A stretch of DNA of 6,267 bases, taken from contig SKWJ01000353.1 of NCBI GenBank assembly GCA_007128995.1, positions 1 to 6,267 of the forward strand, written 5' to 3'. The DNA is from Paracoccaceae bacterium (GTDB lineage Bacteria > Pseudomonadota > Alphaproteobacteria > Rhodobacterales > Rhodobacteraceae). Shown here piece by piece: positions 1-5,435 of the stretch. The stretch's first letter is position 1; each line of letters starts with the position of its first letter. The notes beneath the pieces are model-generated. The model saw only the letters and a program-made list of their open reading frames with translations. It was not told the DNA's origin and ran no database searches. A program made the position numbers and the translations under genes.

Positions 1-255
1 GCCGTGGAAACCGGGATCGGGGCCAAGGTGCTGGAGCCTTTCCTGATCGAGGCCGGGTCTCTCCGGGAGGACGATCCGCGACCCGACAGCCCAAGACTGT
101 TTGATGCGCAGGCCCAGGCCGGATTACTGGCGGAGATCCCGACCCTTGTCGGCCCCATCGCCATGCGTAACGCCATGAGCGCGACCAAGATGGAGCTTGA
201 AGCATTGACGGAGGCAGGGGTCCTGAAGCCCCAGACGCGGGTTAAGAAGGTCTAG
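1..255 (+). pseudogene. TniQ-family-like transposition protein, 5' piece, cut by an amber codon
   Basis: The frame is open from the first base, so the true start lies left of the window. About 84 codons are visible before TAG at 253-255. The segment around IPTLVGPIAMRNAMSATKMELEALTEAGVLKP resembles, from memory, the C-terminal half of alphaproteobacterial TniQ proteins, which help select the target in Tn5053/Tn7-like transposition together with TniA and TniB. It looks like one small helix-turn-helix unit: helix, turn, 'L..L...GVL.P'. The same frame continues after the stop as NPRRISDG, which completes this unit and leads into further similar units (280-867). The simplest reading is therefore a once-continuous gene broken by a point mutation; AAG (Lys) to TAG is one candidate. 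Alternatives are a sequencing error or an unrelated DNA-binding protein. The family call is moderate; the continuity across the stop is more secure. Confidence 0.55.
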
Positions 256-279
256 AACCCACGGCGCATATCTGACGGG

Positions 280-867
280 GTGACCCTTGTGACCGAGCTG
301 TCTGACGGCGCGATCGCCGTGGAGGATAAGGACAAGCACTGGGAAGCCCTGCTTCTTGCCTGTCGGCGCAGCGGGGTCGATCTGGCGGGTTTGGTGCAAG
401 CGATCCGCGAGCAACGCCTGACCGTCGGGCAAAGGGCCGGTGTGCCCGGGTTCCACGGGATCGTGGTTCCGAAATTGGAGGTGGACGTGCTGGCCGCCCC
501 GGCCCGTGCTGCCCGGGATGAGGTTCTGGAAGAGGTCCCGGGCAGCATGGCCGCGGCCGAGTTCGGGAAGTCGATCGGGCTGCGGGATGGCGGGGTGTTT
601 CAGGCCATGATCGAAGCCGGTCAAGTATCAGCCTATCAGATCATCAACCCCCGGGCGGGCCGGCCGCAATATAGGATGACGCCCGAGGATATGGCGGCGT
701 TTCACCGCCGCTTCGTGACCCTGATGACCCTGTCGGCCGAGACAGGACAGCACCGCAATACCCTGAAAGGGCTTCTCACTGCACGCAGGATCACCCCGTT
801 CTCGCCGGCAGGGCAGGATTTCGGGGCGGTCTATCTGCGGGGGGATGTGGTGGGGGTGATGGGGTGA
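280..867 (+). CDS. TniQ-like C-terminal fragment with repeated helix-turn-helix units
   Basis: This is an open frame of 195 codons in the same frame as the upstream piece, 24 bases after its amber codon. GTG at 280 is the first possible start (GTG at 289 is another); neither has a convincing ribosome binding site, so it may be only the untranslated tail of a broken gene. Three units of similar layout are visible: about residues 20-72 (SGVDLAGLVQAI then a short turn and GIVV), 89-148 (EFGKSIGLRDGGVFQAMIEAG ending in TPEDMAAFHRRF), and 149-194 (ETGQHRNTLKGLL ending in YLRGDVVGV). Each has a helix-turn-helix followed by a small strand pair, as in excisionase or MerR-type DNA-binding modules. No catalytic motif is seen. 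Its stop codon overlaps the start of the PIN-like gene by 4 bases, so the two were probably translated together. If translated alone it could still bind DNA without the N-terminal zinc-binding TniQ core, which is an inference. Confidence 0.5.
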   Translation: MTLVTELSDGAIAVEDKDKHWEALLLACRRSGVDLAGLVQAIREQRLTVGQRAGVPGFHGIVVPKLEVDVLAAPARAARDEVLEEVPGSMAAAEFGKSIGLRDGGVFQAMIEAGQVSAYQIINPRAGRPQYRMTPEDMAAFHRRFVTLMTLSAETGQHRNTLKGLLTARRITPFSPAGQDFGAVYLRGDVVGVMG

Positions 868-1850
868 GCGGTCCGGAAAACCAGAATAATCCACGGATGG
901 TTTATCTTGATCAAAATGTCCTCAGCAAGATGCGAGAGGGTGACCCTTTAGCTGATCACATGCGAGGCATCCTGAGCCAGCTAAGCACGAATGGGGCCGT
1001 GTTTGTTTACTCTATGATCCATGTCGATGAGTGCCGGGTCTCGGGCCAGCCTGACGCCTTTGTCCGGGCGCTTGATGCCCTGTCGGCGTGGTTCATCGAA
1101 CCATGCGCCGCTGGTGATCACAGTGTTACTCTTTCCTCGGGTCGGGCCGAGGAACTGATCCTTGCAAGTCCTGACATCTCGCATGAAGCGTCCCGAAGGG
1201 TAGAAGATCTCCTGAAGCCCATGGATTTCGCGATGGGCTGGTTGGACGGGGTGGACGCAGCACCTCTTCGCGAAGAGATGGTTCAGGACATTGAGGAATT
1301 CTGGGGGGCACTTGAGGGGGAACTGCCGTCAGAAATGCAGGACTGGTTGATCGAGGGTAAAAGAACCATTCTCGAGGCGATGAACGGAATGCCTCTGGAA
1401 AACATCAGGGGTGAACGGAATGATTGGTTCGATCGCATCCGCGCCCGGTTGCCCGACAACTATGCGCAACTCGATGCAGTCCCGGCCGATCAGGTCGTCG
1501 AGTGGGTGTTCAACAGGTTGGACCATGCCGAGCAGGAACAGTTCGAGAATCTCTTTCCTCGCAGGTTTTGGGCGGATGTAGATGGACGTGAGGAGGGAAG
1601 TCTGGCGGGGTTCGCTTTCCTTCTGTTCATACTGGGGATTGTCCGAGACCCGCGTGTCAGCAAAAAGGGAAGGGCACGACGCGAGAAGCACTTTCGGGGT
1701 CAATTCCGCGATTACCAGCACATCGAAGCCGCGAGCCGCTGTGCGGCTTTCATTACTTTTGACAAGGGTGCGGGGAGGCTGGCGAAAGCCGTCTATGCCT
1801 ATGCGGGCGTGAGGACAGAGGTGATTTGTCTGGAAGTCCGCGAATTCTGA
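864..1850 (+). CDS. PIN-domain-like nuclease, long form
   Basis: The predicted protein has 328 residues. PIN domains are metal-dependent RNases or nucleases with four conserved acidic residues, and all four expected positions are visible: D16 in VYLDQNVLSKM, E56 in YSMIHVDECRV, D283 in FRDYQHIEAAS, and D300 in FITFDKGAGRLA. The start and end of the fold are separated by more than 200 residues, largely charged and helical in appearance, so it is much longer than VapC-type toxins (about 130 residues) and resembles the longer PIN-like proteins of accessory and defence regions. GTG at 864 overlaps the previous stop (GTGA), implying translational coupling. ATG at 897 (codon 12) is an alternative start that would place the first strand at the N-terminus. 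No separate small antitoxin gene is adjacent. No signal peptide is seen; residues 248-260 are hydrophobic but too short for a confident membrane span. The nuclease-like fold is fairly secure; target and role are unknown. Confidence 0.75.
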   Translation: MSGPENQNNPRMVYLDQNVLSKMREGDPLADHMRGILSQLSTNGAVFVYSMIHVDECRVSGQPDAFVRALDALSAWFIEPCAAGDHSVTLSSGRAEELILASPDISHEASRRVEDLLKPMDFAMGWLDGVDAAPLREEMVQDIEEFWGALEGELPSEMQDWLIEGKRTILEAMNGMPLENIRGERNDWFDRIRARLPDNYAQLDAVPADQVVEWVFNRLDHAEQEQFENLFPRRFWADVDGREEGSLAGFAFLLFILGIVRDPRVSKKGRARREKHFRGQFRDYQHIEAASRCAAFITFDKGAGRLAKAVYAYAGVRTEVICLEVREF

Positions 1851-1960
1851 GGACCGGAGTTTCTGGACGGGGGGCTTCCGCAGGCATTCCCATCAGGCTC
1901 AAAGGCGTTCCGGGGTCTGATCGCGATCGTTCGGCAGTTTCCTGGCGGGCGTGATCGTCA

Positions 1961-2041
1961 AATGCCACGAAACCAAAGTATTTCTTATGAAATCAAAATC
2001 TTGCAAGAAAACCTGAAATAATTCTAAATTAACTCTTGACA
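1961..2041. other. AT-rich tract, possible right end of a mobile element
   Basis: By my count the 80 bases 1961-2040 are about 29% G+C, in sharp contrast to both flanks. The tract contains a perfect 10-base palindrome TCTTGCAAGA (1999-2008) and ends in TTGACA (2036-2041). Read inward from 2041 on the minus strand it begins TGTCAAGAGTTAAT, and ATTTCA occurs twice with 26-base spacing. Elements of the Tn5053/Tn7 group commonly end in TGT followed by internal transposase binding sites, so with a TniQ-like gene to the left this could be a right end. The left end is outside the window, so terminal inverted repeats and a target duplication cannot be checked. TTGACA matches a -35 box and TTGCAA (2001-2006) with TAAATT (2025-2030) is a weak promoter-like pair, but no gene follows on the + strand. 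Confidence 0.2.
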
Positions 2042-2045
2042 AGGT

Positions 2046-2071
2046 GCGCAGCAAAAACTGCCGTTTTGCGC
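2046..2071. repeat. Imperfect inverted repeat / hairpin
   Basis: GCGC (2046-2049) pairs with GCGC (2068-2071), and AAAAC (2054-2058) pairs with GTTTT (2063-2067), leaving a TGCC loop and a 4-base bulge on the left arm. It lies immediately right of the AT-rich tract. No T-run follows on either strand, so it is not a typical intrinsic terminator. It could be a protein-binding site or chance. Confidence 0.35.
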
Positions 2072-2110
2072 ATTCATATGCCCTTTATACAGTCACCCAC
2101 CGACACGCTC

Positions 2111-2183
2111 CTGCCGTATAGGACGCGAACCCTGAATTTGCTGCGCCGGAGTCAGAAGCCGTATCCGCTTGAGCGACGCCTTG
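2111..2183 (-). pseudogene. Degenerate tRNA-Arg(CCG)-like sequence
   Basis: On the minus strand the order of tRNA hallmarks is present at correct spacing: a D-arm-like CGCTCAAGCGGATA, an anticodon-arm-like TCTGACTCCGG with CCG at the anticodon position (2147-2149), and a T-arm-like GGGTTCGCGTCC. Pairing is poor, however. I count three of five anticodon-stem pairs, at most three of four D-stem pairs, about three of five T-stem pairs (one G-T), and no complementary acceptor stem. The invariant T-loop A58 is C. This is not a functional canonical tRNA. It may be a decayed tRNA, a tRNA fragment at an integration site, or a lucky resemblance. Its 3' side faces the AT-rich tract about 70 bases away. 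Confidence 0.35.
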
Positions 2184-2313
2184 CGACCCTCACGCATGCG
2201 AACCGTACTGCCGTCGAAATTTAGATGATGAATCGGTTCAGATCGCCATATACTGATTTCCGCGGGTTCTTTACCCAGATTTCGTGCTAACTTTAAACCG
2301 TTTCACACGTCCT

Positions 2314-2625
2314 TCAATGTGTCCAGACCTGCCGGCGGCTGGTCGCGAAGTTATCTCCGTACCCGCCCGGACGCAGGTTCGGACGGCGGGTCTTGGGGCT
2401 GATTATGGTGTATTCCAGCCCATGGGCCTTTGCATAAGCCTCTGCACTGGCCTGATCCTCAAAGCGTAGCTTTACCTGACTGTCCATGTCACCTGAACTT
2501 GTCCAGCCCATGAGCGGATCAATTTTCCGCGCCTGACAGGGCGAGAATTCAAGAACCCACATCTTGCTTTTGGCGCTTCCCGATTGCATTGCGTTGCGAG
2601 CGGGTCGGTAGATGCGTGCGCGCAT
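2314..2625 (-). CDS. NADH dehydrogenase (complex I) accessory subunit, NDUFS4 / 18-kDa type
   Basis: The predicted protein has 103 residues and matches the 'ETC complex I subunit conserved region' family, the bacterial counterpart of mitochondrial NDUFS4. This subunit sits on the peripheral arm of proton-pumping NADH:ubiquinone oxidoreductase near the N-module/Q-module junction and supports its assembly and stability. Recognisable blocks run in order: [13 protein letters not shown] (residues 4-16), WVLEF (23-27), [12 protein letters not shown] (35-46), a VKLRF strand (51-55), AEAYAKAHG (61-69), and the C-terminal [15 protein letters not shown] (89-103). The length is normal for the bacterial form, and no signal or membrane segment is seen. 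ATG at 2623-2625 has AGGAG seven bases upstream and a promoter-like pair about 30 bases upstream. It stands apart from the main nuo cluster, as is usual for this subunit, and appears monocistronic. Confidence in family is high. Confidence 0.93.
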   Translation of the reverse strand: MRARIYRPARNAMQSGSAKSKMWVLEFSPCQARKIDPLMGWTSSGDMDSQVKLRFEDQASAEAYAKAHGLEYTIISPKTRRPNLRPGGYGDNFATSRRQVWTH

Positions 2626-2644
2626 GATGACACTCCTGAGATAC

Positions 2645-2680
2645 TTGCTGCCTTATGTGAAAAAAATGCTGCTTTTGCAA
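2645..2680 (-). promoter_or_regulatory. Predicted sigma-70-like promoter of the complex I subunit gene
   Basis: On the minus strand TTGCAA (2675-2680) and CATAAG (2652-2657) are separated by exactly 17 bases. Transcription would start near 2645, about 20 bases before the ATG, leaving room for the AGGAG ribosome binding site (near 2633-2637). The fit is four of six bases in each hexamer. No operator is obvious, which suits a constitutively expressed respiratory gene. Confidence 0.45.
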
Positions 2681-2786
2681 GGGTGCAGACAGAAAACGGA
2701 CGACCGAAAGGAGGGAACGAGGAGTAAGTCTTCCAAGCCGCGCCTTTTCCCGCCTGCGTTGTGTAAAATAATGCAAACACCTGCCG

Positions 2787-2805
2787 CGACAAATTTTTTA
2801 TGTCG
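2787..2805. repeat. Short inverted repeat between the complex I and DUF1285 genes
   Basis: CGACA (2787-2791) and TGTCG (2801-2805) are inverted copies around an AT-rich 9-base spacer. It lies downstream of the DUF1285 stop and upstream of the complex I gene, both on the minus strand. There is no clean T-run after the stem, so a terminator is doubtful. It could be a small regulator site or chance. Confidence 0.25.
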
Positions 2806-2871
2806 GTTCGGCTGGCGGTGTCGCGCCCATGCGATGCGGCCCCTTCTGCGGGTATTGAGCGAGGGATGGCG

Positions 2872-3462
2872 TCAATCAAGTTCTGCTGCTGGGATCACCG
2901 GAAAAAAGACACCCGCAGACCACAGGCCGAACCAGTTTTCGCCGTCATGGCGCGCAGTCGTGCCCAGTTCGATCAGGCGATAGAAACTCTTGCGGTCAAT
3001 CAGGGCCTCCAGCCCGGCGCGGATCATGACATAGGGCGCGGGCTCTCCGGTTTCGGGGTCGCGCACCACCCGCAGCGGAGTTTCGGCGCTGGCCACGACT
3101 TCATCCCCGACATTGGTCACAAAAGTCAGCCGCTGCGCTTCTCCGGCACCCTCCGCCGTGAAATCGACTGCGACAAATGGGGCATCGTCGACCTTGATCC
3201 CGACTTTTTCGACAGGCGTCACAAGATAGTAGCGCCCGTTTTCATATTTGAGGATTGTCGAGAACAGCCGGACAAGTGCGGGGCGACCTATCGGCGTGCC
3301 AGCGTAGAACCACGTCCCGTCGCGCGCGATCCGCATATCAAGATCGCCGCAAAAAGGTGGGTCCCACAAATGCACTGGCGGCAAGCCCTTGCCGCGCGTT
3401 GCCGCAGATGCGGCTTGCGCCAGCGCGTCGGCCGAAGGTGTCACGGTAATTTGTTCACTCAT
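2872..3462 (-). CDS. DUF1285 family protein
   Basis: The predicted protein has 196 residues, the usual length for DUF1285 (PF06938), a mainly alphaproteobacterial and gammaproteobacterial family. Crystal structures of family members showed a new fold with repeated motifs and suggested a role in signalling, but the biochemical function remains unknown. Visible blocks are LPPVHLWDPPFCGDLDMRI (residues 27-45), the DGTWFYAGTPIGRPALVRLF strand-helix (48-67), ENGRYYLVTPVEKVGI (74-89), VVRDPETGEPAPYVMIRAGL (132-151), and RKSFYRLIELG (157-167) followed by WFGLWSAGVFFPV near the end. There is no signal peptide or membrane span. The start at 3460-3462 (MSEQITV) agrees with the family's usual N-terminus. 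The frame is open far upstream because it runs antisense to the MoxR gene, and ATG at 3484-3486 is a less likely alternative; neither has a good ribosome binding site. It is divergent from the MoxR operon, suggesting shared regulation and perhaps shared function. Confidence 0.92.
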   Translation of the reverse strand: MSEQITVTPSADALAQAASAATRGKGLPPVHLWDPPFCGDLDMRIARDGTWFYAGTPIGRPALVRLFSTILKYENGRYYLVTPVEKVGIKVDDAPFVAVDFTAEGAGEAQRLTFVTNVGDEVVASAETPLRVVRDPETGEPAPYVMIRAGLEALIDRKSFYRLIELGTTARHDGENWFGLWSAGVFFPVIPAAELD

Positions 3463-3549
3463 GATTTTTTGCCATTGGTTGCCCATGCGATATGTCTCAC
3501 AATGTAATATAGCAAGTTGGCGCAAAATTTCATCCACGAGGGGCGACAG
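3463..3549. promoter_or_regulatory. Divergent control region of the DUF1285 gene and the MoxR operon
   Basis: The 87 bases between the two divergent start codons are the only place for promoters of both transcription units. They contain an AT-richer core, with TAATAT on the + strand (3505-3510) and TATATT on the minus strand overlapping the same bases, either of which could serve as a -10 box. I found no convincing -35 partner for either. The overlapping -10 candidates would make the two promoters compete, which is an inference. Confidence 0.35.
3538..3543 (+). promoter_or_regulatory. Ribosome binding site that sets the MoxR start
   Basis: GAGGGG lies six bases before ATG at 3550-3552. This supports ATG 3550 over the upstream in-frame TTG at 3517, which would add 11 residues and has no such site. 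Confidence 0.6.
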
Positions 3550-4557
3550 ATGAGCACCGAAGATGACCTGATAACCGAGATCGAGACACTGGGCGCAAAG
3601 CTCGCGGATGCGCGTGACAGCATCAACCGGCGCTTCATCGGGCAGAAAACCGTTGTGGATCTGACCCTGACAGCGATGCTGTGTCGCGGCCATGGATTGT
3701 TGATCGGTTTGCCGGGTCTGGGCAAGACGCGGCTTGTTGACACGCTGTCCACGGTGATGGGCCTCAAGGGCAATCGGATACAGTTCACACCGGATCTGAT
3801 GCCAGCCGATATTCTTGGCTCTGAGATCCTCGATGTTGCCGAAGATGGTAAGCGCGCCTTCCGATTTGTGCCCGGTCCGATTTTCTGTCAGCTTCTGATG
3901 GCAGATGAAATCAACCGTGCCAGTCCGCGCACGCAGGCTGCACTGCTTCAGGCCATGCAGGAAGGTGAAGTCACCGTCGCCGGTGCGCATCATCTGCTTG
4001 AACAGCCCTTCCACGTGCTTGCAACCCAAAACCCGATCGAGCAGGAAGGCACTTACCCGTTGCCTGAAGCGCAGCTGGACCGTTTCCTTGTCCAGATTGA
4101 TGTTGTCTATCCTGACCGCGCCACGGAACGCGATATTCTGATCGCAACCACGGGCGAGCATGAGGACAGATCGCATGCCGTCTTCACAGCCGCCGAATTG
4201 CTGGCTGCACAGAAGTTGCTGCGCCGTATGCCGGTCGGTGACAAGGTGGTTGAGGCCATTCTGGATCTGGTCCGGGCCTGCCGCCCGCAAGAGCCCGAGG
4301 CACATGCCGCTGTCAGGGATGCGGTTAGCTGGGGGCCGGGGCCGCGTGCCGCACAAGCCCTGATGCTGACCGTGCGCGCGCGCGCTCTGCTTGAAGGGCG
4401 ACTTGTTCCTTCAGTCGAAGATGTTGTGGCCATGGCGCGGCCAGTCCTGTCGCATCGCATGGCGCTGAGTTTTGCTGCGCGCGCACGCGGTGAAGATCTG
4501 GGGGCAATCATTGATCAGGTTGCAGCAACGGCAACAGAACTGGAGGTGGCTGCGTGA
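3550..4557 (+). CDS. MoxR-family AAA+ ATPase
   Basis: The predicted protein has 335 residues, typical for MoxR ATPases (AAA_3 domain plus lid). These ATPases act as oligomeric chaperone-like motors that, with VWA-domain partners, help mature or activate other proteins, often with metal cofactors. Seen in order: an N-terminal helix, IGQ at residues 30-32, Walker A GLPGLGKT (53-60), TPDLMPADILG (80-90), Walker B LLMADEINRA (115-124, with D119 and E120), the pore-helix region QAALLQAMQEGEVTV, sensor-1 region LATQNPIEQEGTYPLPEAQ (157-175), the arginine-finger segment LDRF (176-179), and a C-terminal lid with sensor-2-like WGPGPRAAQAL. All catalytic elements are present. The protein is cytoplasmic. 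It is first in an operon with DUF58 and a membrane VWA-like protein, overlapping the next start by 4 bases. No gene symbol beyond the family name is warranted. Confidence 0.95.
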   Translation: MSTEDDLITEIETLGAKLADARDSINRRFIGQKTVVDLTLTAMLCRGHGLLIGLPGLGKTRLVDTLSTVMGLKGNRIQFTPDLMPADILGSEILDVAEDGKRAFRFVPGPIFCQLLMADEINRASPRTQAALLQAMQEGEVTVAGAHHLLEQPFHVLATQNPIEQEGTYPLPEAQLDRFLVQIDVVYPDRATERDILIATTGEHEDRSHAVFTAAELLAAQKLLRRMPVGDKVVEAILDLVRACRPQEPEAHAAVRDAVSWGPGPRAAQALMLTVRARALLEGRLVPSVEDVVAMARPVLSHRMALSFAARARGEDLGAIIDQVAATATELEVAA

Positions 4558-5435
4558 CATCCACCCCCGCCCAACTTCGCACCACGGCAGAGGGGTTGGC
4601 GGCGCCTTTGCCTGCACTGCTGGCGCAGGCCGAGCACCTTGCCGCGTCGGTCCTGCCGGGCGCGCATGGCCGCAAGCGCGCAGGGCAGGGGGATGAGTTC
4701 TGGCAATACCGACAAGCCACCTCGTCTGATTGGGGGGCGCGCATTGACTGGCGACGCTCTGGCCGCGCCGATGTGCATTTCGTGCGCGAGACAGAATGGC
4801 AGGCGGCACAGGCCGTGACACTCTGGGTGGATCAGTCGCAGGCGATGCAGTTTTCCGGACATAAAACGCGCGGCTCCAAGGCAGAGCGCGCGCGGCTTCT
4901 TGGTCTGGCACTGGCGGTGGTGCTGCTGAAAGGGGGCGAGCGCGTTGGACTGTTGCCCGACTTGCCAGCGCGATCTGGGCGCGCACAACTGGACCCGCTT
5001 GCAATGACGCTGATCAACACTCCCGCGCGCGACGATTACGGCAGTCCAGCGCCCTGTGTCCTGCCTGCACATTCACAGGCCGTTTTCCTGTCCGACTTTC
5101 TGGGCGATCCCAAGGATCTGACGGAAACTGTCGGACGGGCGGCGGATCGCGGTGTGCGCGGTGCGCTTGTTCAGGTGCTGGATCCGGCAGAAGAAGAGTT
5201 TCCCTATCAAGGCCGGTCGATATTCGAATCCATGGCCGGTGCGCTGCGCCATGAGACCTTGCGCGCAAATGACTTGCAGGCGCGCTATCGTGCAAGGCTG
5301 GCAGAGCGGCGTGATATGCTGGCCAATCTGGCACGAGCAACAGGTTGGCAGGTATTGCTACACCATACCGAGCAACCGGCTGCAACGGCACTGATGTGGC
5401 TGTGGCAGGGGCTGGATGCCAGGGGCGCGCGCTGA
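4554..5435 (+). CDS. DUF58 domain protein, MoxR partner
   Basis: The predicted protein has 293 residues and is a DUF58 family member, a distant von Willebrand A-like domain nearly always beside MoxR. The core signature is GDEFWQYRQATSSDWGARID (residues 46-65) followed by WRRSGRADVHFVRETEWQ (66-83). Next is the strand TLWVDQSQAM (89-98), which occupies the place of the VWA metal site (DxSxS) but has Ala at the last position. A second acidic loop, FLSDFLGD (178-185), and long C-terminal helices (about 230-265) follow. No membrane segment is visible, so it is probably cytoplasmic or membrane-associated through the third protein. GTG at 4554 overlaps the MoxR stop (GTGA), and GGAGG (4542-4546) sits seven bases upstream, giving a strong coupled start. 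The role is inferred from family: adaptor or substrate-recognition partner of MoxR. Confidence 0.93.
   Translation: MTSTPAQLRTTAEGLAAPLPALLAQAEHLAASVLPGAHGRKRAGQGDEFWQYRQATSSDWGARIDWRRSGRADVHFVRETEWQAAQAVTLWVDQSQAMQFSGHKTRGSKAERARLLGLALAVVLLKGGERVGLLPDLPARSGRAQLDPLAMTLINTPARDDYGSPAPCVLPAHSQAVFLSDFLGDPKDLTETVGRAADRGVRGALVQVLDPAEEEFPYQGRSIFESMAGALRHETLRANDLQARYRARLAERRDMLANLARATGWQVLLHHTEQPAATALMWLWQGLDARGAR

Larger units (their letters stand above)
1851..2313. other. Non-coding stretch between the PIN-like gene and the complex I gene
   Basis: These 463 bases contain no credible protein gene. Short open frames exist but have no family resemblance and no good ribosome binding site. The left part (1851-1960) is G+C-rich and includes a 10-base perfect palindrome GATCGCGATC (1919-1928). 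It is followed by the AT-rich tract, the hairpin and the tRNA-like sequence listed separately. The part from 2184 to 2313 shows nothing clear beyond a weak 4-bp hairpin near 2266-2282. No strong terminator (stem plus T-run) is visible for either flanking gene. Confidence 0.6.

Noticed and set aside
864..1850. Classical VapBC toxin-antitoxin pair
   Set aside because: The PIN-like protein is far too long for VapC and the preceding overlapping frame continues a TniQ-like protein rather than a small antitoxin.
2036..2041. Perfect TTGACA as a -35 promoter box
   Set aside because: No -10-like hexamer occurs 16-18 bases downstream and no gene follows on the + strand.
2036..2224. Open frame of 62 codons on the + strand
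   Set aside because: It covers the hairpin and the tRNA-like sequence, has no recognisable motif and no ribosome binding site.
2612..3507. Overlapping + strand open frames of 123 and 235 codons
   Set aside because: They are antisense to the clear DUF1285 gene and its downstream region; the translations are low-complexity Arg/His/Pro-rich shadow sequences.
3463..4356. Minus-strand extension of the DUF1285 frame to 494 codons
   Set aside because: The added part is antisense to the well-conserved MoxR gene; the family length (about 196 residues) fits the start at 3462.
4411..5072. Long minus-strand open frames (185-197 codons) opposite the DUF58 gene
   Set aside because: They lie antisense to a strongly supported gene and are typical of high-G+C DNA.
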